Of a DNA stretch of 64,000 bases, positions 50,290 to 60,673 are shown piece after piece. The notes below the pieces were generated by a model. The model was not told the DNA's origin. It did no database searches and saw nothing but the letters and a program-made list of their open reading frames with translations. The DNA is from Linnemannia elongata (Eukaryota > Mortierellomycota > Mortierellomycetes > Mortierellales > Mortierellaceae), in assembly GCA_036320915.1 (NCBI GenBank), contig JAXBDG010000002.1, positions 992,001 to 1,056,000 of the forward strand, in the 5' to 3' direction. Position 1 is the first letter of the stretch. Each line of letters begins with the position of its first letter. The translations under genes were made by a program, and so were the position numbers.

Positions 50290-52354
50290 ATGCCGTTGAT
50301 CAGGCCTGCTTGTAGGGGGCTGATCGTCCGGTCTCATGGCTTCCCCCGGCCAACTGCTTTCCCTCGCCACTCGACAATAGTCCGATTCAATTCGACGTCG
50401 ACTTACACAGGATCAGCACAGACAACAGCTACGCCCAACGTTAACAGCACATCCTTTTGGAGACCCCCGGTCGCTGTTCCTCGGCGATCCGTCTTCAAGT
50501 TTGCCGGTGGGGCAGCTGCATTGGGTATAGGAGTCTACCTCTACAACATTAGCGACAGCTTCAGACACAATGTCCTTGCCGTCCAGCGAGTTATGGTTGC
50601 AGCAGAGGCCGTCGTAGTTGTTGGAGTCGATTACAAGTACACAATGGACATCACCAACCGTGGACTTGTTGAGGGAAACCCTGAGGATGATGCTGAGCGA
50701 GCTCGCCGCATGAGTGCCCTTCACACACGGAGCGCCAATCGGCTGAGGGAGATGCTGAGCAAGAACGGTGGTATCTACATCAAGCTTGTAAGTTTTGGGA
50801 TCTTTGAGGATCGGACTGCATCGGAGTACTGTCGCACTGTACAATCTGCCCTCTCGTATCTATGCAGCTCAGGCCATCTCTGACTGAAGTACAATTATTT
50901 TGTATTTTAGGGTCAACATCTTGCAAGTTTGAAGTATCTACTGCCAGACGAATGGACCACGGCAATGGAGCCTCTTCAGGATCGTTGCACACCCTCATCC
51001 ATCGAGTCGATCCAGGCATTGTTCATGTCTGATATCGGAAGACCCATTTCGTCCATCTTTTCATCCTTTGATCTGGAACCCATTGGAGTCGCTTCGCTGG
51101 CACAGGTTCACAAGGCAACACTACTGGATGGTCGAGAGGTGGCGGTCAAAATCCAACACCCAGCATTACAAGAGTTCTCGACAGTCGACATCCGCACCGT
51201 TGCAGCATTGACACAGGTAGTCGCCTATGTCTTTCCAGAGTTTGAGTTCACCTGGTTGAGCGAGGAGATGCAGACCAGTCTGCCCAAGGAGCTCAACTTT
51301 GACTTTGAGGCCGCCAACGCCGCCCGTGTCGCTGCCAATTTTGACAGTGCCCGCAAGGAGGGAAGCAAATCGACCATCAAGATCCCCGATGTCATCTGGT
51401 CCCGAAAGCGAGTCCTTGTCATGGAATGTAAGTCTTTTGTTGTAGTTTCGAATGCATTAGGGATGACACGACTGATTCCATATCTAACGATCGCTGTGTT
51501 CGACTTGCATAGTCATGATTGGATCAAGGATTGACAATCTTCAGTATTTACGGGATCACAACATCAAGGTGTCAGAGGTCTCGAACGAGATGGCTCGTAC
51601 CTTCTCTCAGATGATCTACAAGGACGGCTTTGTCCACTGTGACCCCCATCCCGGAAACTTGATGATTCGCCCTACACCTGCTGGATCTGCTTCGCCTCGT
51701 AACTTTGAGATTATTCTTCTGGATCACGGACTGTACCGCGAGCTCACACCCGAGTTCAGGCTGGACTACGCTCACCTCTGGACCGCCATTATTGCCTCGG
51801 ACGAGCAGGAGATCAAGTACAGGGCACTGAAACTGGGAGGTACAGATGCCTACCAGCTCTTCTCGTCGATCCTGACTGGCCGTGATTGGTCGGTCGTTCA
51901 GAATGCCGAGCTCAGCAAGAAGGCTCGCGCCAAGGGTGAGCTGGTGAACTTGGCCGATGGTCCTGGAAGCATTGCTGATATCGCTGGCATCTTGGCGAAG
52001 GTCCCTCGCGATCTGCTTTTGCTCTTCAAGACCAACGATTTGCTTCGTGCGCTGGACGAGGATTTGGGCGCAGACGATGGCTCGCAGATGCGGACGTTTG
52101 CAGTGATGGGTCAGTACTGTGCCCAGGCGATCTATGAGGCCGAGAAGGGTGCTATCCAGTCCAGCCTGGCTATGAGCAACAAGGCTCTGACGGTGTCGTT
52201 CTTGGTCAAGACTCTTTCCTCTTGGTTCAAGTCGTACTGCTCGTATCTCCACACTATTGTCTCGCTGGACCTTTTTGTCTGGTGGATCGACGTTACCCAG
52301 TCCGACGTGCTCTTTCACAAGCTTCTCGTGCGCCTTGGATCCCTCATTTTTTAA
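50290..52354 (+). CDS. ABC1/ADCK (UbiB-family) atypical kinase-like protein, mitochondrial
   Basis: Exons are 50290-50787, 50911-51427 and 51513-52354 (618 residues). The N-terminus is basic and Ser/Thr-rich, a likely mitochondrial presequence, with a membrane segment at about 69-86 (FKFAGGAAALGIGVYLY). The family's KxGQ motif is K165-L-G-Q168, spanning the first exon joint. Next come VASLAQVHKA, where the Ala-rich loop replaces a glycine loop, VAVKIQHP (Lys246), KELNFDFEAANAAR, the catalytic-type HCDPHPGNL (Asp382, Asn387) and LDHGLYREL (Asp409). Spacing and the long C-terminal part resemble the ADCK1/Mcp2 branch more than Coq8, but this is judged by eye. Family members act in mitochondrial lipid and coenzyme Q homeostasis. 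AATAAA lies at 52407-52412. Confidence 0.9.
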
Positions 52355-52406
52355 TCGCTTCTCATAGATTTTTTCTTGCATACCTTTTCTCACATAGACG
52401 TAGAAT

Positions 52407-52412
52407 AATAAA
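52407..52412 (+). terminator. AATAAA polyadenylation hexamer of the ABC1-kinase-like gene
   Basis: Hexamer 53 bp after the stop codon, inside the 116-bp gap before the VPS25 start. Confidence 0.5.
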
Positions 52413-52470
52413 ATCCCACTCTTTTCTTTCGTGCCATTTTTCCTCAACGAACCACCACCGCTCTCTTGAC

Positions 52471-53520
52471 ATGTCACAAACAACATCTAATGCAGCCCAG
52501 GGACTTGGCCAGGCAACAACCCTCGCATCCGGATTCCAGTTCCCTTCTATCCACAACTTTCCTCCATTCTACACGTAAGTGACAACTGTCAGTCGCCTTC
52601 ATTGCGCTCATGCTCACCGTGATGCCTTTTGACCTCCCTCTTGGCAATGTCGGTCCCTTTTTTACCTTTTCTAGTCCTGTGCTGACCCCTTCCTTCTCTC
52701 GACGTTTCCATATGCCCTAGGTTACAGCCAACAGCTTCGACATGGAAGAACCAGTCGGACCTCTGGGGCACAGTTATCATGCGCTACTACAGACACCATC
52801 GACTCTATCAGCTGGATCTGGATGACTCTACCACCAACGACCAACTCTTCAACAACCAAAGGATAAGCAGTAAAGACATACTTACGTGGAACCAGTTGCT
52901 GTATTGGTGGTTGCTTGGTATACAAGACACTGACGCTGTTACAAACGTTGTATCTTTTCACTCTTTTTCCAGGAGCGTTGAAGCCCGAGACTATCCAGGC
53001 CATCGTAGAGGAGATGGTCAAGAAAGGTAACAACGACAAAGGCCAATGCTACGCCTTTACTCACACTATGCTGTGCTTTAAACTATTACTTATGCTTCTT
53101 CTTGACGCCTTTACCTGTCATAATTAGGCGACGCGGAGTGGGATGCAACATCACGAAAGAGGAGAGCGATCATCTTCTGGCGGAAACCTGAAGACTGGGC
53201 TGCCATGATTTCGTCCTGGGTAAGGAAGCGCTGCCGAAAGGATACCAATGAAAATTCTTAGATATGTTCAAAACGCTTGCTGACACATAGCCTTCTCTCC
53301 CACATCGAACTAGGTATTTGAGAGTGGCCTGAATAATTCGATCTTGACATTTTACGAGATTGCGCACGGTGAGAACTCGGAGGACCAAGAGTTTTACAAC
53401 ATTCATCCAACAGTGCTTCAAAAGACCATGGACGTGTTGGTCAAGCGTGGTGTCGCTGCTACCTTCCAGGGCGCCAACTTTGAAGAGATGGGAGTCAAGT
53501 TCTTCAACGCCGGTGCATAG
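52471..53520 (+). CDS. VPS25: ESCRT-II subunit VPS25
   Basis: Exons are 52471-52574, 52721-52869, 52973-53026, 53128-53219 and 53314-53520 (201 residues). After a short N-terminal extension, the first winged-helix domain shows FPPFYTLQPTASTWKNQSDLW (the PPF/Y element that contacts VPS22/VPS36 in known structures) and MRYYRHHRLYQL. The second winged helix runs RAIIFWRKPEDWAAMISSWV to LTFYEIAHGE and ends with LVKRGVAATFQGANFEEMG. VPS25 is present in two copies in ESCRT-II and recruits ESCRT-III for sorting ubiquitinated membrane proteins into multivesicular bodies. Its start lies 116 bp after the ABC1K stop, so the two genes are tightly packed. AATAAA follows at 53564-53569. The gene is convergent with PYM, with the stops 136 bp apart. 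Confidence 0.95.
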
Positions 53521-53563
53521 AAAACGGATCTCGTTTTGATATGATCTTCGAGAGGGGCAGCGA

Positions 53564-53569
53564 AATAAA
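53564..53569 (+). terminator. AATAAA polyadenylation hexamer of VPS25
   Basis: Hexamer about 44 bp after the stop, inside the 136-bp gap before the 3' end of the convergent PYM gene. Confidence 0.55.
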
Positions 53570-53656
53570 TACACAAAGAGGCTGCTCTATAGATGTTTGG
53601 TAGATTCTATTATTATGTATTATTGTTATTTTGGTGGATGCGACGAAGAAGGATGA

Positions 53657-54226
53657 CTAGAGAGACAGTTCTGCGATCTGGGCGAGGAGATCGTCCATTT
53701 TGTCAATCTTTTCGATCTGTTCTGGCAACATGGTCTCGCCCTTGGCCTGACGCTCCTTCAATTGCTCGACCTGTCTCAGTTTCTTGTTCAGCGCTCGCAG
53801 CTTTTTCTCAGGGTCTACAGGGCCAGTCGCAGCGGCTTCCGTCGAGTCGGTGGCGGCAGCAGCCGTCGAGTCAGTAGCCGTTGCTGTGGATTTTGGCGTG
53901 GCGTTATTGTTGGTGGCGGTAGGGTATCCTGCTAACTCTGCGGCAACGGCCTCCTCCTTGCGCTTGGCTTTCCTCTTGTCGTTCTTGAGCTGTGCCTTCG
54001 ACTTTGGGGTGCTGTCGGCAGCTGGAGCGGCGGGAGGAGGGGGAGTGGGACGGACGGACTCGAGGACTCTGTTGGTGTATTTTGCAACGTCTTCTGGAGG
54101 GGTGTAACCTGGACGGATTTTGCGCTCTTTCCTGAATGTGCCGTCGGGGCGGCGGGTCATTGGGATGACGCGCTCGTCTTCCCGTTCCTGAATTCCGGAG
54201 ATTGTCTTTGGTGGCGGGGCTGCCAT
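53657..54226 (-). CDS. PYM (partner of Y14-Mago), exon-junction-complex disassembly factor
   Basis: Single exon, 189 residues, from MAAPPPKTIS. The frame is open 61 codons further upstream, but that extension is low-complexity. The conserved N-terminal block contains RVIPMTRRPDGTFRKE and RKIRPGYTPPEDVAKY, the element that binds the Mago-Y14 dimer in animal PYM. The middle is Ala/Thr/Pro-rich with a basic KNDKRKAKRKEE stretch. The C-terminal helix KKLRALNKKLRQVEQLKERQ and DDLLAQIAEL match the ribosome-associated end of the family. PYM strips exon junction complexes from spliced mRNAs during translation, which suits this intron-rich genome. It is divergent from the thymidylate kinase gene, with 225 bp between start codons. 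Confidence 0.92.
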   Translation of the reverse strand: MAAPPPKTISGIQEREDERVIPMTRRPDGTFRKERKIRPGYTPPEDVAKYTNRVLESVRPTPPPPAAPAADSTPKSKAQLKNDKRKAKRKEEAVAAELAGYPTATNNNATPKSTATATDSTAAAATDSTEAAATGPVDPEKKLRALNKKLRQVEQLKERQAKGETMLPEQIEKIDKMDDLLAQIAELSL

Positions 54227-54451
54227 TCGTCTATGGTGGTGTCTGTTTGGTGGTGTCCTGTGTTTGGGAGTGAGGGGTTGTTCGAACGAAGGAAGAAAAT
54301 AAAGAAAAATCAAATGTGTCTTTGGCCCACAGTCACACACCTTCCGTCCCTTCAAAAAAAAAAAAAAGCGATGGGTCCATCTCTTTTTTTTTTTTTCTTC
54401 TCCAACCACAAACGGCTAACACATAGACACATTCCGATAAAGACAAAGAAG
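54227..54451. promoter_or_regulatory. Divergent promoter of PYM and thymidylate kinase
   Basis: 225 bp separate the two ATG codons. It contains short A/T tracts (about 54353-54367 A-rich, about 54384-54397 T) and no clear TATA box. Both 5' leaders must fit in this segment unless they overlap. Confidence 0.5.
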
Positions 54452-55445
54452 ATGACAAGAGGACGTTTTATTTTACTTGAAGGATGCGACCGCGCCGGAA
54501 AGTCGACCCAATGCGCCATGCTCGTCGCTGCCTTGAAAGAAAAAGGTCATTCCGTCGAACTCTGCAAGTTTCCAGGTAAAAAACAGCCCTGCTTCCAAGT
54601 CGCGTCTTGCGTCTTACTGTCCCTTTTACTCCGCGTTCTACAGAGCACAATGAGCATTGGATACCAAGCAGCTAATTGTCGAATATGCTGTGGTTCAGAT
54701 AGGACTACGACGATTGGACAGATGATTCACGCTTACTTGACCAACGCCAAGGAGTTGGACGATAGAGCTATTCACCTACTTTTTTCAGCAAACCGCTGGG
54801 AGGCTATGTAAGTTGTACCACGGCATGGAAGACATTCATCAATTGAGGTGAACATTACAGTCAACAAGCACGTGAATGATGGATACTTATCAAATCAACT
54901 TTTCGATTATATCATGTAGGCAATCTATGAAGCGTAAACTGGAGGCAGGAACTCACTTGATTGTGGATCGCTATGCGTATTCAGGAGTTGCCTTTTCCAC
55001 CGCCAAGGTACGCCTGCTCCTATCTCAACCAGCTTTTCGTCATATCGTCAACATTTGCCACGCGAACAACTTATTTACGCGGCCATGTCTATATCTTACT
55101 TTGACTCCTCCATAGGGCCTCGATTTGACGTGGTGTAAGAACCCTGATAAAGGATTGGTCCGACCAGACATAACTTTCTTCTTGGATCTCCCCACAGCCG
55201 AAGCTGAGAAACGCGGAGGGTTTGGCGAAGAGCGCTACGAGAAGCGTGAGCTGCAGGAGCGAGTCCGGGAAGTGTTTTTGCAGTTGAGGGGCAAAGAGTG
55301 GGTGATGATTGATGCTCGGGAAACAGTGCAGAGTATGCACCACAAAATCTTGAGGGAGACCGAGGAAAAGATCCGCGTGGGCGAGCTGGATGGCAGGTTC
55401 GCCGAGGAGGATGACGTCCTTCTTGACGACATGTTCATCGACTGA
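54452..55445 (+). CDS. Thymidylate kinase (dTMP kinase)
   Basis: Exons are 54452-54575, 54699-54807, 54920-55007 and 55116-55445 (216 residues). The P-loop lies in LEGCDRAGKSTQ (residues about 9-20). The DRT and LFSANRWE segments and the DRYAYSGVAFSTAKGLDL segment (the DR(Y/H) dTMP-site motif) are in the expected order. The lid region carries PTAEAEKRGGFGEERYE. The enzyme phosphorylates dTMP to dTDP, an essential step of dTTP supply, and corresponds to yeast Cdc8. In GxDxxGK the family's usual Gly before Asp is Cys (CDRAGK), but Asp and Lys are kept. The C-terminus is slightly longer and acidic (EEDDVLLDDM). Confidence 0.95.
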
Positions 55446-55805
55446 GCCTGGGATGAAGTGGAGGGACACTGTGGTACGAAAGGAGGTCAAAGGAAGAACA
55501 AAAGTGGCGGAATAGAAGACAAGAAAGTTTCAATTAGACATTATCCAACAATAGTTTGAAAAAAAAAAAAAAAAAACACTTTCAATTTTGAATACCTGCA
55601 TCCAGGAACTGGGCGCACAGACCAAAGGAGTGATAAACCGGTCACATCAGTTATGTCTTGGTGGCTTGGCGTGTTGTGCATTTTTTTTTTTTTTTTTTTT
55701 TTGTGCCTTAACCTCGAAGGCATATTTTTTTTTTTGAACCCTCATCCCTTCCTTACATCACCTAACCCACCTCCCTCACTCATCCCTCCCCACTCTACAC
55801 ACATA
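55446..55805. other. Intergenic with A and T homopolymers
   Basis: A 360-bp gap with an A run near 55559-55576 and a T run at about 55680-55702. No gene. The last 80 bp are C/T-rich leader of the helicase gene. Confidence 0.65.
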
Positions 55806-58066
55806 ATGCCTGCCCTCGAGACGATAACCGCCGATGTCGTTGACATCAAGAACGTGAAGGTATATTCGCTTTCCCTTCTTCACACTTCGCTTCTACTACT
55901 CTTTTATTTACTTGACAGCATCAAAACTAACAACCCCACTTTCACTTACTCACAATAGGAGGTCAAGGAGAAGAAGGAAAAGAAGGAGAAGAAGGAGAAG
56001 AAGGAAAAGAAGGAGAAGAAGGAGAAGAAGGAGAAGAAGACTCGCAAGGCTGAGTCTGACTCTGAGGAGGAGGTCAAGCCTGGCTTCAAGAAGGCCCGCA
56101 TCGAGACCCCTTCTCCTGCTGAGACTCCCCGCGATACCACCCCTGAGGCCGGCGCAGAGGAGGCCCAAGATGAGGTTCCCGAGAACTTGCGTTTGAGCAC
56201 CTACAGAATCTCGCCCGCCACCGTCGCTGCCCTTGGTGTCCGTGGTATCAACGCCCTCTTCCCTATCCAGGCCGAGACCTTTGACTATATCTACAACGGA
56301 AACGATGTCCTCGGACGTGCCAGAACTGGTACCGGAAAGACATTGGCTTTTGCTCTTCCCATGGTGGAGATCTTGCTCAAAGATAACGCCTCTGCCGGAC
56401 ATGGCCGCTCCCCTCGTGTCCTCGTCCTCAGTACGTATCCTATCTTCAATTGCTCTTTTTTGTCACGACCGGACTATTTTAAGATCGTAACACTAACCGT
56501 TCTTTCCTTTGGTTCGAATCAACAGCCCCTACCCGTGATTTGGCTATTCAGGTCTCAAACGAGTTCACCAGCATTTCGCCCAACCTGAAGTCCATCTGCG
56601 TTTACGGTGGTACCCCCATCTACGAGCAGACCTCTGCCCTTCGTGGCGGTGTCGATGTCATCATTGGTACCCCTGGTCGTGTTTTGGATCACATCAACCG
56701 CGGCAACCTCCGTCTGGACTCGCTTCGTTTCGTCTGCTTGGATGAGGCTGATCAGATGTTGGACATTGGATTCGCCGACGACATGGAGCAGGTTCTTCAG
56801 CACGTTCAGACCCAGAAGGATTCCCGCGGTGCCTCTGCCCCCAAGCACCAGACTTTGCTCTTCTCCGCCACCGCCCCCGAGTGGATCAAGCGCACTGTCG
56901 AGAAGTACCTCGACCCCAAGTACATCAACGTCGACTTGGTTGGAAACTCCCGTGTCAAGACCAACGAGAACATTCGCCATTACGCCATCCCCTCGACCTG
57001 GCAGTCGCGCAAGGACGTCATCGGAGACGTCGTCGCTGTCTATGGTGGTAACCGTGGATTGACCGTTATTTTCGCCAACACCAAGGCCGAGGCCGATGAG
57101 CTCGCCTTGACCGACAAGCTCAGAGCCGACGCCAAGGTTCTTCACGGAGATATCCCCCAGGCTCAGCGTGAGCTCACCCTTCAGGGATTCCGTGAGGCCA
57201 AGGTCAAGTGCATCATCTGCACGGACGTCTTGGCTCGTGGTATCGATATTCCCATGGTCGATCTCGTTATCAACTGCCAGCCCCCCAAGGATGTCGAGAC
57301 CTACGTCCATCGTTCCGGTCGTACTGGTCGTGCTGGCCGCAAGGGTGTCTGTGTTACCTTCTTCAAGGCCCAGGAGGAGTACATGATCCAGAACATCCAG
57401 CGTCGTGCTGGTATGGAGATGGTCAAGGCTGGTCCCCCCCAGCCCCAGGACATTATCGCCGCTACTGCCCAGGATGCCGCTGACATTGTCGGCAAGGTCG
57501 TCAAGAACGTCATCCCCATGTTCAGGCCCATTGCCGAGTCTATGATTGCAGAGAACTTCAACGGCGATGCCACCGAGGCCTTGGCTGCTGCTCTTGCCCA
57601 CATCTCTGGATACGGTGCCGGTGTCCGTGCCCGCTCGCTCATGTCGGCTGCCGAGGGTTACACTACCTTGATCTTCCGTCTCTCGCACGAGATCCAGCAC
57701 TCTGGATATGTCCGCAACATTTTGACCCGTAACTTCCCCAAGCTGGGCTATGAAGATGTCAAGGGTATGAGAATGACCAAGGACATGACTGGTGTCGTTT
57801 TCGATGTCGTCTCTGAGAAGCTCGAGGTCGATGACAACAACAACATCCTCCTTGCCGGAAACAAGTGGACCGATCTCGACAACATCAAGTTGGAGGTCGC
57901 CAAGTCTCTTCCTGAGCTCGAGCAGCGCATGAACGACAACCGTGGAGGTAACGGTGGCGGACGTGGCGGCTATGGCGGTGGACGTGGCGGTGGACGCGGT
58001 GGTTTCCGTGGTGGTCGCGGTGGTGGCGGTGGAGGATTCCGTGGAGGCCGTGGTGGTCGTCGCTAA
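55806..58066 (+). CDS. DEAD-box RNA helicase with GUCT domain and RGG tail (DDX21/Gu-like)
   Basis: Exons are 55806-55859, 55959-56430 and 56526-58066 (688 residues). The N-terminus has a run of EKK triplets (about 22-46), likely nucleolar/RNA-binding. Helicase motifs: ARTGTGKT (139-146), PTRD (177-180; most relatives have PTRE), GTPGR, DEAD (248-251), SAT (289-291), ARGID and HRSGRTGR (437-444). After the helicase core comes a GUCT-type domain (RSLMSAAEGYTTLIFRLS to KLEVDD) and a Gly/Arg-rich RGG tail from about 636. GUCT plus RGG is the layout of nucleolar DDX21/DDX50, which unwind RNA in rRNA transcription and processing. Yeast lacks a close copy. The third base of many codons is C, pointing to high expression. 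Confidence 0.94.
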
Positions 58067-58563
58067 AGACGATACGTTTTGGTTCTCTTCGTTGTTGTTC
58101 AGTTATTTTTATTTCCGCATTTCAAACTATGTACCATAATCCTTCATCTCTCTACTACATTATTCCCTTTTCATCATCTGCATTAAAAACAAACAAGCAT
58201 AGACTTTTCTCATGATATCGCTCACTAGTACATGTATGATGCTACGGAAGTGCGCCATGTAGAGAGTGTGTGCCTGAGGTCTTTCAAAAAAGGCGATTTA
58301 GCAATTGATCCAATTTGATTGTGACTTTTGGGAGTGTTCACCCTTAAGTGAATAGAGAGAAACTGAAAACAAAACGGTTCGAGTCCGCAACGGTTGATCT
58401 TCCCATCCATACCCTGATCGTCCTCGACCTTGCTCTCACACCATCTCATAGTAGTGCATTGTCCTCACCTCCCCACTCTTCTTCAACGCCCACCCTCACT
58501 TCGCATCACTGGCGCCATATTTAAAAAGTCTGCAGGATCGCCGCCAAACACCTTACATACATC
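58067..58563. other. Intergenic, no gene seen
   Basis: A 497-bp gap. GGTTCGAGTCC at about 58377-58387 looks like a tRNA B box, but the flanks do not fold into a T arm and no A box fits, so no tRNA was called. The right end is the promoter of the PPR gene. Confidence 0.6.
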
Positions 58564-60180
58564 ATGGCCTCACACAAGATCTGTACTCGCTTTCTCACGC
58601 AAGCACGGTCAAGACCCACCCTTACGAGACGTCACCAGTCGACCTTCAGCTTTTTCTCACGCAGCCAGGACTCTATCCCTTCGCCCCTCTTGACCGATGC
58701 ATCCACATCCAAGGCAGCCGCCGACAAAGACTCTGATGCCAAAATTTTCGCCTCTCAGTTCCCTCAATATCCTCATGCCCTCAAGACATCCTCCTCTTAC
58801 GCCAACGCCGCCCCACTTTTGGCCGCCATTCAAGGCAAGGACCAGGACACCGCATGGATGGTCTACTCTGTGTTAAGCCGCGCTGGTCAACTGTCGTCTC
58901 TTCTCCCCATACACCATACACTCCTTCTCCAGAGCATTCGGCCCGAGAACCCTATCCGATACACGAGGCGTGAGGCGGTCAAATTGGCTGAGCGATTCGA
59001 GCAAGTCTGGGCAGGAATGTTGCAGTGTCATATCCAGCCCAACATGAACGACTACACAGCCCGTCTGGAACTCTATGTCAGCACCAGACAGTACCACTTG
59101 GTCGACTCGACATGGACAGAGATGCGGGAAAAGGCGGTTCAAGGAACTGATGCGGTTGCTGCTGCCGGCTCGAGCTCGGGCAATGGACCTGTGATTCAGC
59201 CCACTCTACACACCTACAACTTGATCCTGCAGTCGTGCGTTCCCAGGAAGAACATTGGGCTGGCCATGGAGACGATCAATGGCATGAGAAGGGCAGGTGT
59301 CAAGCCTGACACCATGAGCTGGGACTTTATCCTGCAGATCCATACCGCCATGAAGAACTGGCAGGCTGTCGAGACGACTTTCCGCACCAACTTTATCACA
59401 ACATCAATGGGCGCTTCAGGATCTCAACACATCCAGAACAACTTTTCGGAAGAGTCGATGGTCATTCCTCTTGGTCAACGCGCAAGGTCTTTGCATGGAG
59501 GAGCACTCACATCAAAGTCCAACAAGTCTACCAAGGTCGGAAATAAGGAGAAGCTCGTCCCATCACTCCAGAACATCCACACCCTCTTTTCATACTACGC
59601 CTATACCCAGGATCTGGAGGACCTTCGAGCCATGTTTGACAGCCACGTGCGACTCTTTGGTCTCGTTCCCACAACAAGGACATACAATGAGATGATCAAG
59701 TTTGCCTTCCTTGCCCGTCGCGACGGCGACGCTATGGATCTCTTTAGAGAGTTGGTGCAGATCGGTCAGAACTTGGAGAGGGTCAAGAGCAGTAACAGCA
59801 GCGGACAAGTGCAGGAGAACGTCGAGCTGAGCGGAGAGTTAGCACATACAGCGACACCCACAGCAGCAGGACTAGCCTGCGGACCGGACTTTAACACGTT
59901 CAAGATCTTGATCAACAACGAGTTCATTGCTTCGAGGAACCGGTGGGGTCGTGCTGTCAAGTGGATCAAGATTATGCAGGAGGGTTACAACCTCGAGCCA
60001 AGCGATCCTATGTTCAAGAGAACTTTGGCGGCAATGAAGCGGAGACGTGGTGTTGAGGCGGAGATCCAGGCTCTCCAGGAGAATTGGGATCTCGTCCGTG
60101 CTCGTCGTAGTAGTCGAGCATCACAGAGTGCTCGTAGCCAGGACGAGGAGGAGGAAGAGTTGGCGGTGTCGAGCCATTAA
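58564..60180 (+). CDS. Pentatricopeptide-repeat (PPR) protein, probably mitochondrial
   Basis: Single exon, 538 residues. The N-terminus MASHKICTRFLTQARSRPTL with RRHQSTFSFFSR is Arg/Ser-rich and almost free of acids, as mitochondrial presequences are. PPR-type helix pairs are visible at about 216-250 (HTYNLILQSCVPRKNIGLAM, then GMRRAGVKPDTMSW), again at RTYNEMIKFAFLARRDGDAM, and near NTFKILINNEFIAS with WIKIMQEGYNLEPSD. PPR proteins bind single-stranded organellar RNA and act in its processing, stability or translation. The RNA target cannot be read. The end is basic, then acidic (EEEEEL). AATAAA lies at 60195-60200, 15 bp after the stop. Confidence 0.88.
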   Translation: MASHKICTRFLTQARSRPTLTRRHQSTFSFFSRSQDSIPSPLLTDASTSKAAADKDSDAKIFASQFPQYPHALKTSSSYANAAPLLAAIQGKDQDTAWMVYSVLSRAGQLSSLLPIHHTLLLQSIRPENPIRYTRREAVKLAERFEQVWAGMLQCHIQPNMNDYTARLELYVSTRQYHLVDSTWTEMREKAVQGTDAVAAAGSSSGNGPVIQPTLHTYNLILQSCVPRKNIGLAMETINGMRRAGVKPDTMSWDFILQIHTAMKNWQAVETTFRTNFITTSMGASGSQHIQNNFSEESMVIPLGQRARSLHGGALTSKSNKSTKVGNKEKLVPSLQNIHTLFSYYAYTQDLEDLRAMFDSHVRLFGLVPTTRTYNEMIKFAFLARRDGDAMDLFRELVQIGQNLERVKSSNSSGQVQENVELSGELAHTATPTAAGLACGPDFNTFKILINNEFIASRNRWGRAVKWIKIMQEGYNLEPSDPMFKRTLAAMKRRRGVEAEIQALQENWDLVRARRSSRASQSARSQDEEEEELAVSSH

Positions 60181-60673
60181 TTGTATTATCACAAAATAAA
60201 TGAAAAAAGATCAATCACTTCGCCACTCTGTAGTATCAGATTTGAAACTCCGCTGATGGTGTGTATTTTAGCTGGTGAGGAACAAGACCTTGATCGACCT
60301 TTTTCTTACTCTTTCAGATCTTTCATGTAAGGGTCACGTGCAGGACCCATTCACACACACAAGGATCCAACGAAAACCCTATCCGTCAGAGGCATCCGTC
60401 AATGCATCTATCCATCCAAACGACCATCGACGATACTTCTGGATCCAACCGTTATCACCAACTGTCTGAAAACCATGTCGGGAAGAATCATCAGTTTTCA
60501 AACGCTCGGGAGGGATGAACCTTTGATGGCGACTTGGACTTAATAGGAATAGCCCACAGAAAACTCTGGAACGGGAAGGCACATGAAGGAAGAGTCGATG
60601 ATAAAACCAACTATGGAATCAACCACTCACCAAGAACCAACTTCTCTTAAAAAACACGAAATAATACAACAGC
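60181..60673. promoter_or_regulatory. Intergenic segment with the uL11 promoter: E-box and telobox
   Basis: A 493-bp gap. It holds CACGTG at 60335-60340 and AAACCCTA (a telobox) at 60374-60381, about 300-340 bp before the uL11 ATG. Teloboxes are established in ribosomal-protein promoters of plants and several fungi, where Myb-related Tbf1-type factors bind them. Function here is inferred from position only. Confidence 0.5.
60195..60200 (+). terminator. AATAAA polyadenylation hexamer of the PPR gene
   Basis: Hexamer 15 bp after the stop codon. Confidence 0.5.

Noticed and set aside
56555..57700. 381-codon open frame on the minus strand inside the helicase gene
   Set aside because: It is antisense to a gene with strong third-position C bias, which suppresses stops in the opposite strand. 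The translation has no family motif.
58377..58387. tRNA-like B box GGTTCGAGTCC
   Set aside because: The surrounding bases do not form a five-base-pair T stem, and no matching A box, anticodon arm or acceptor stem was found.
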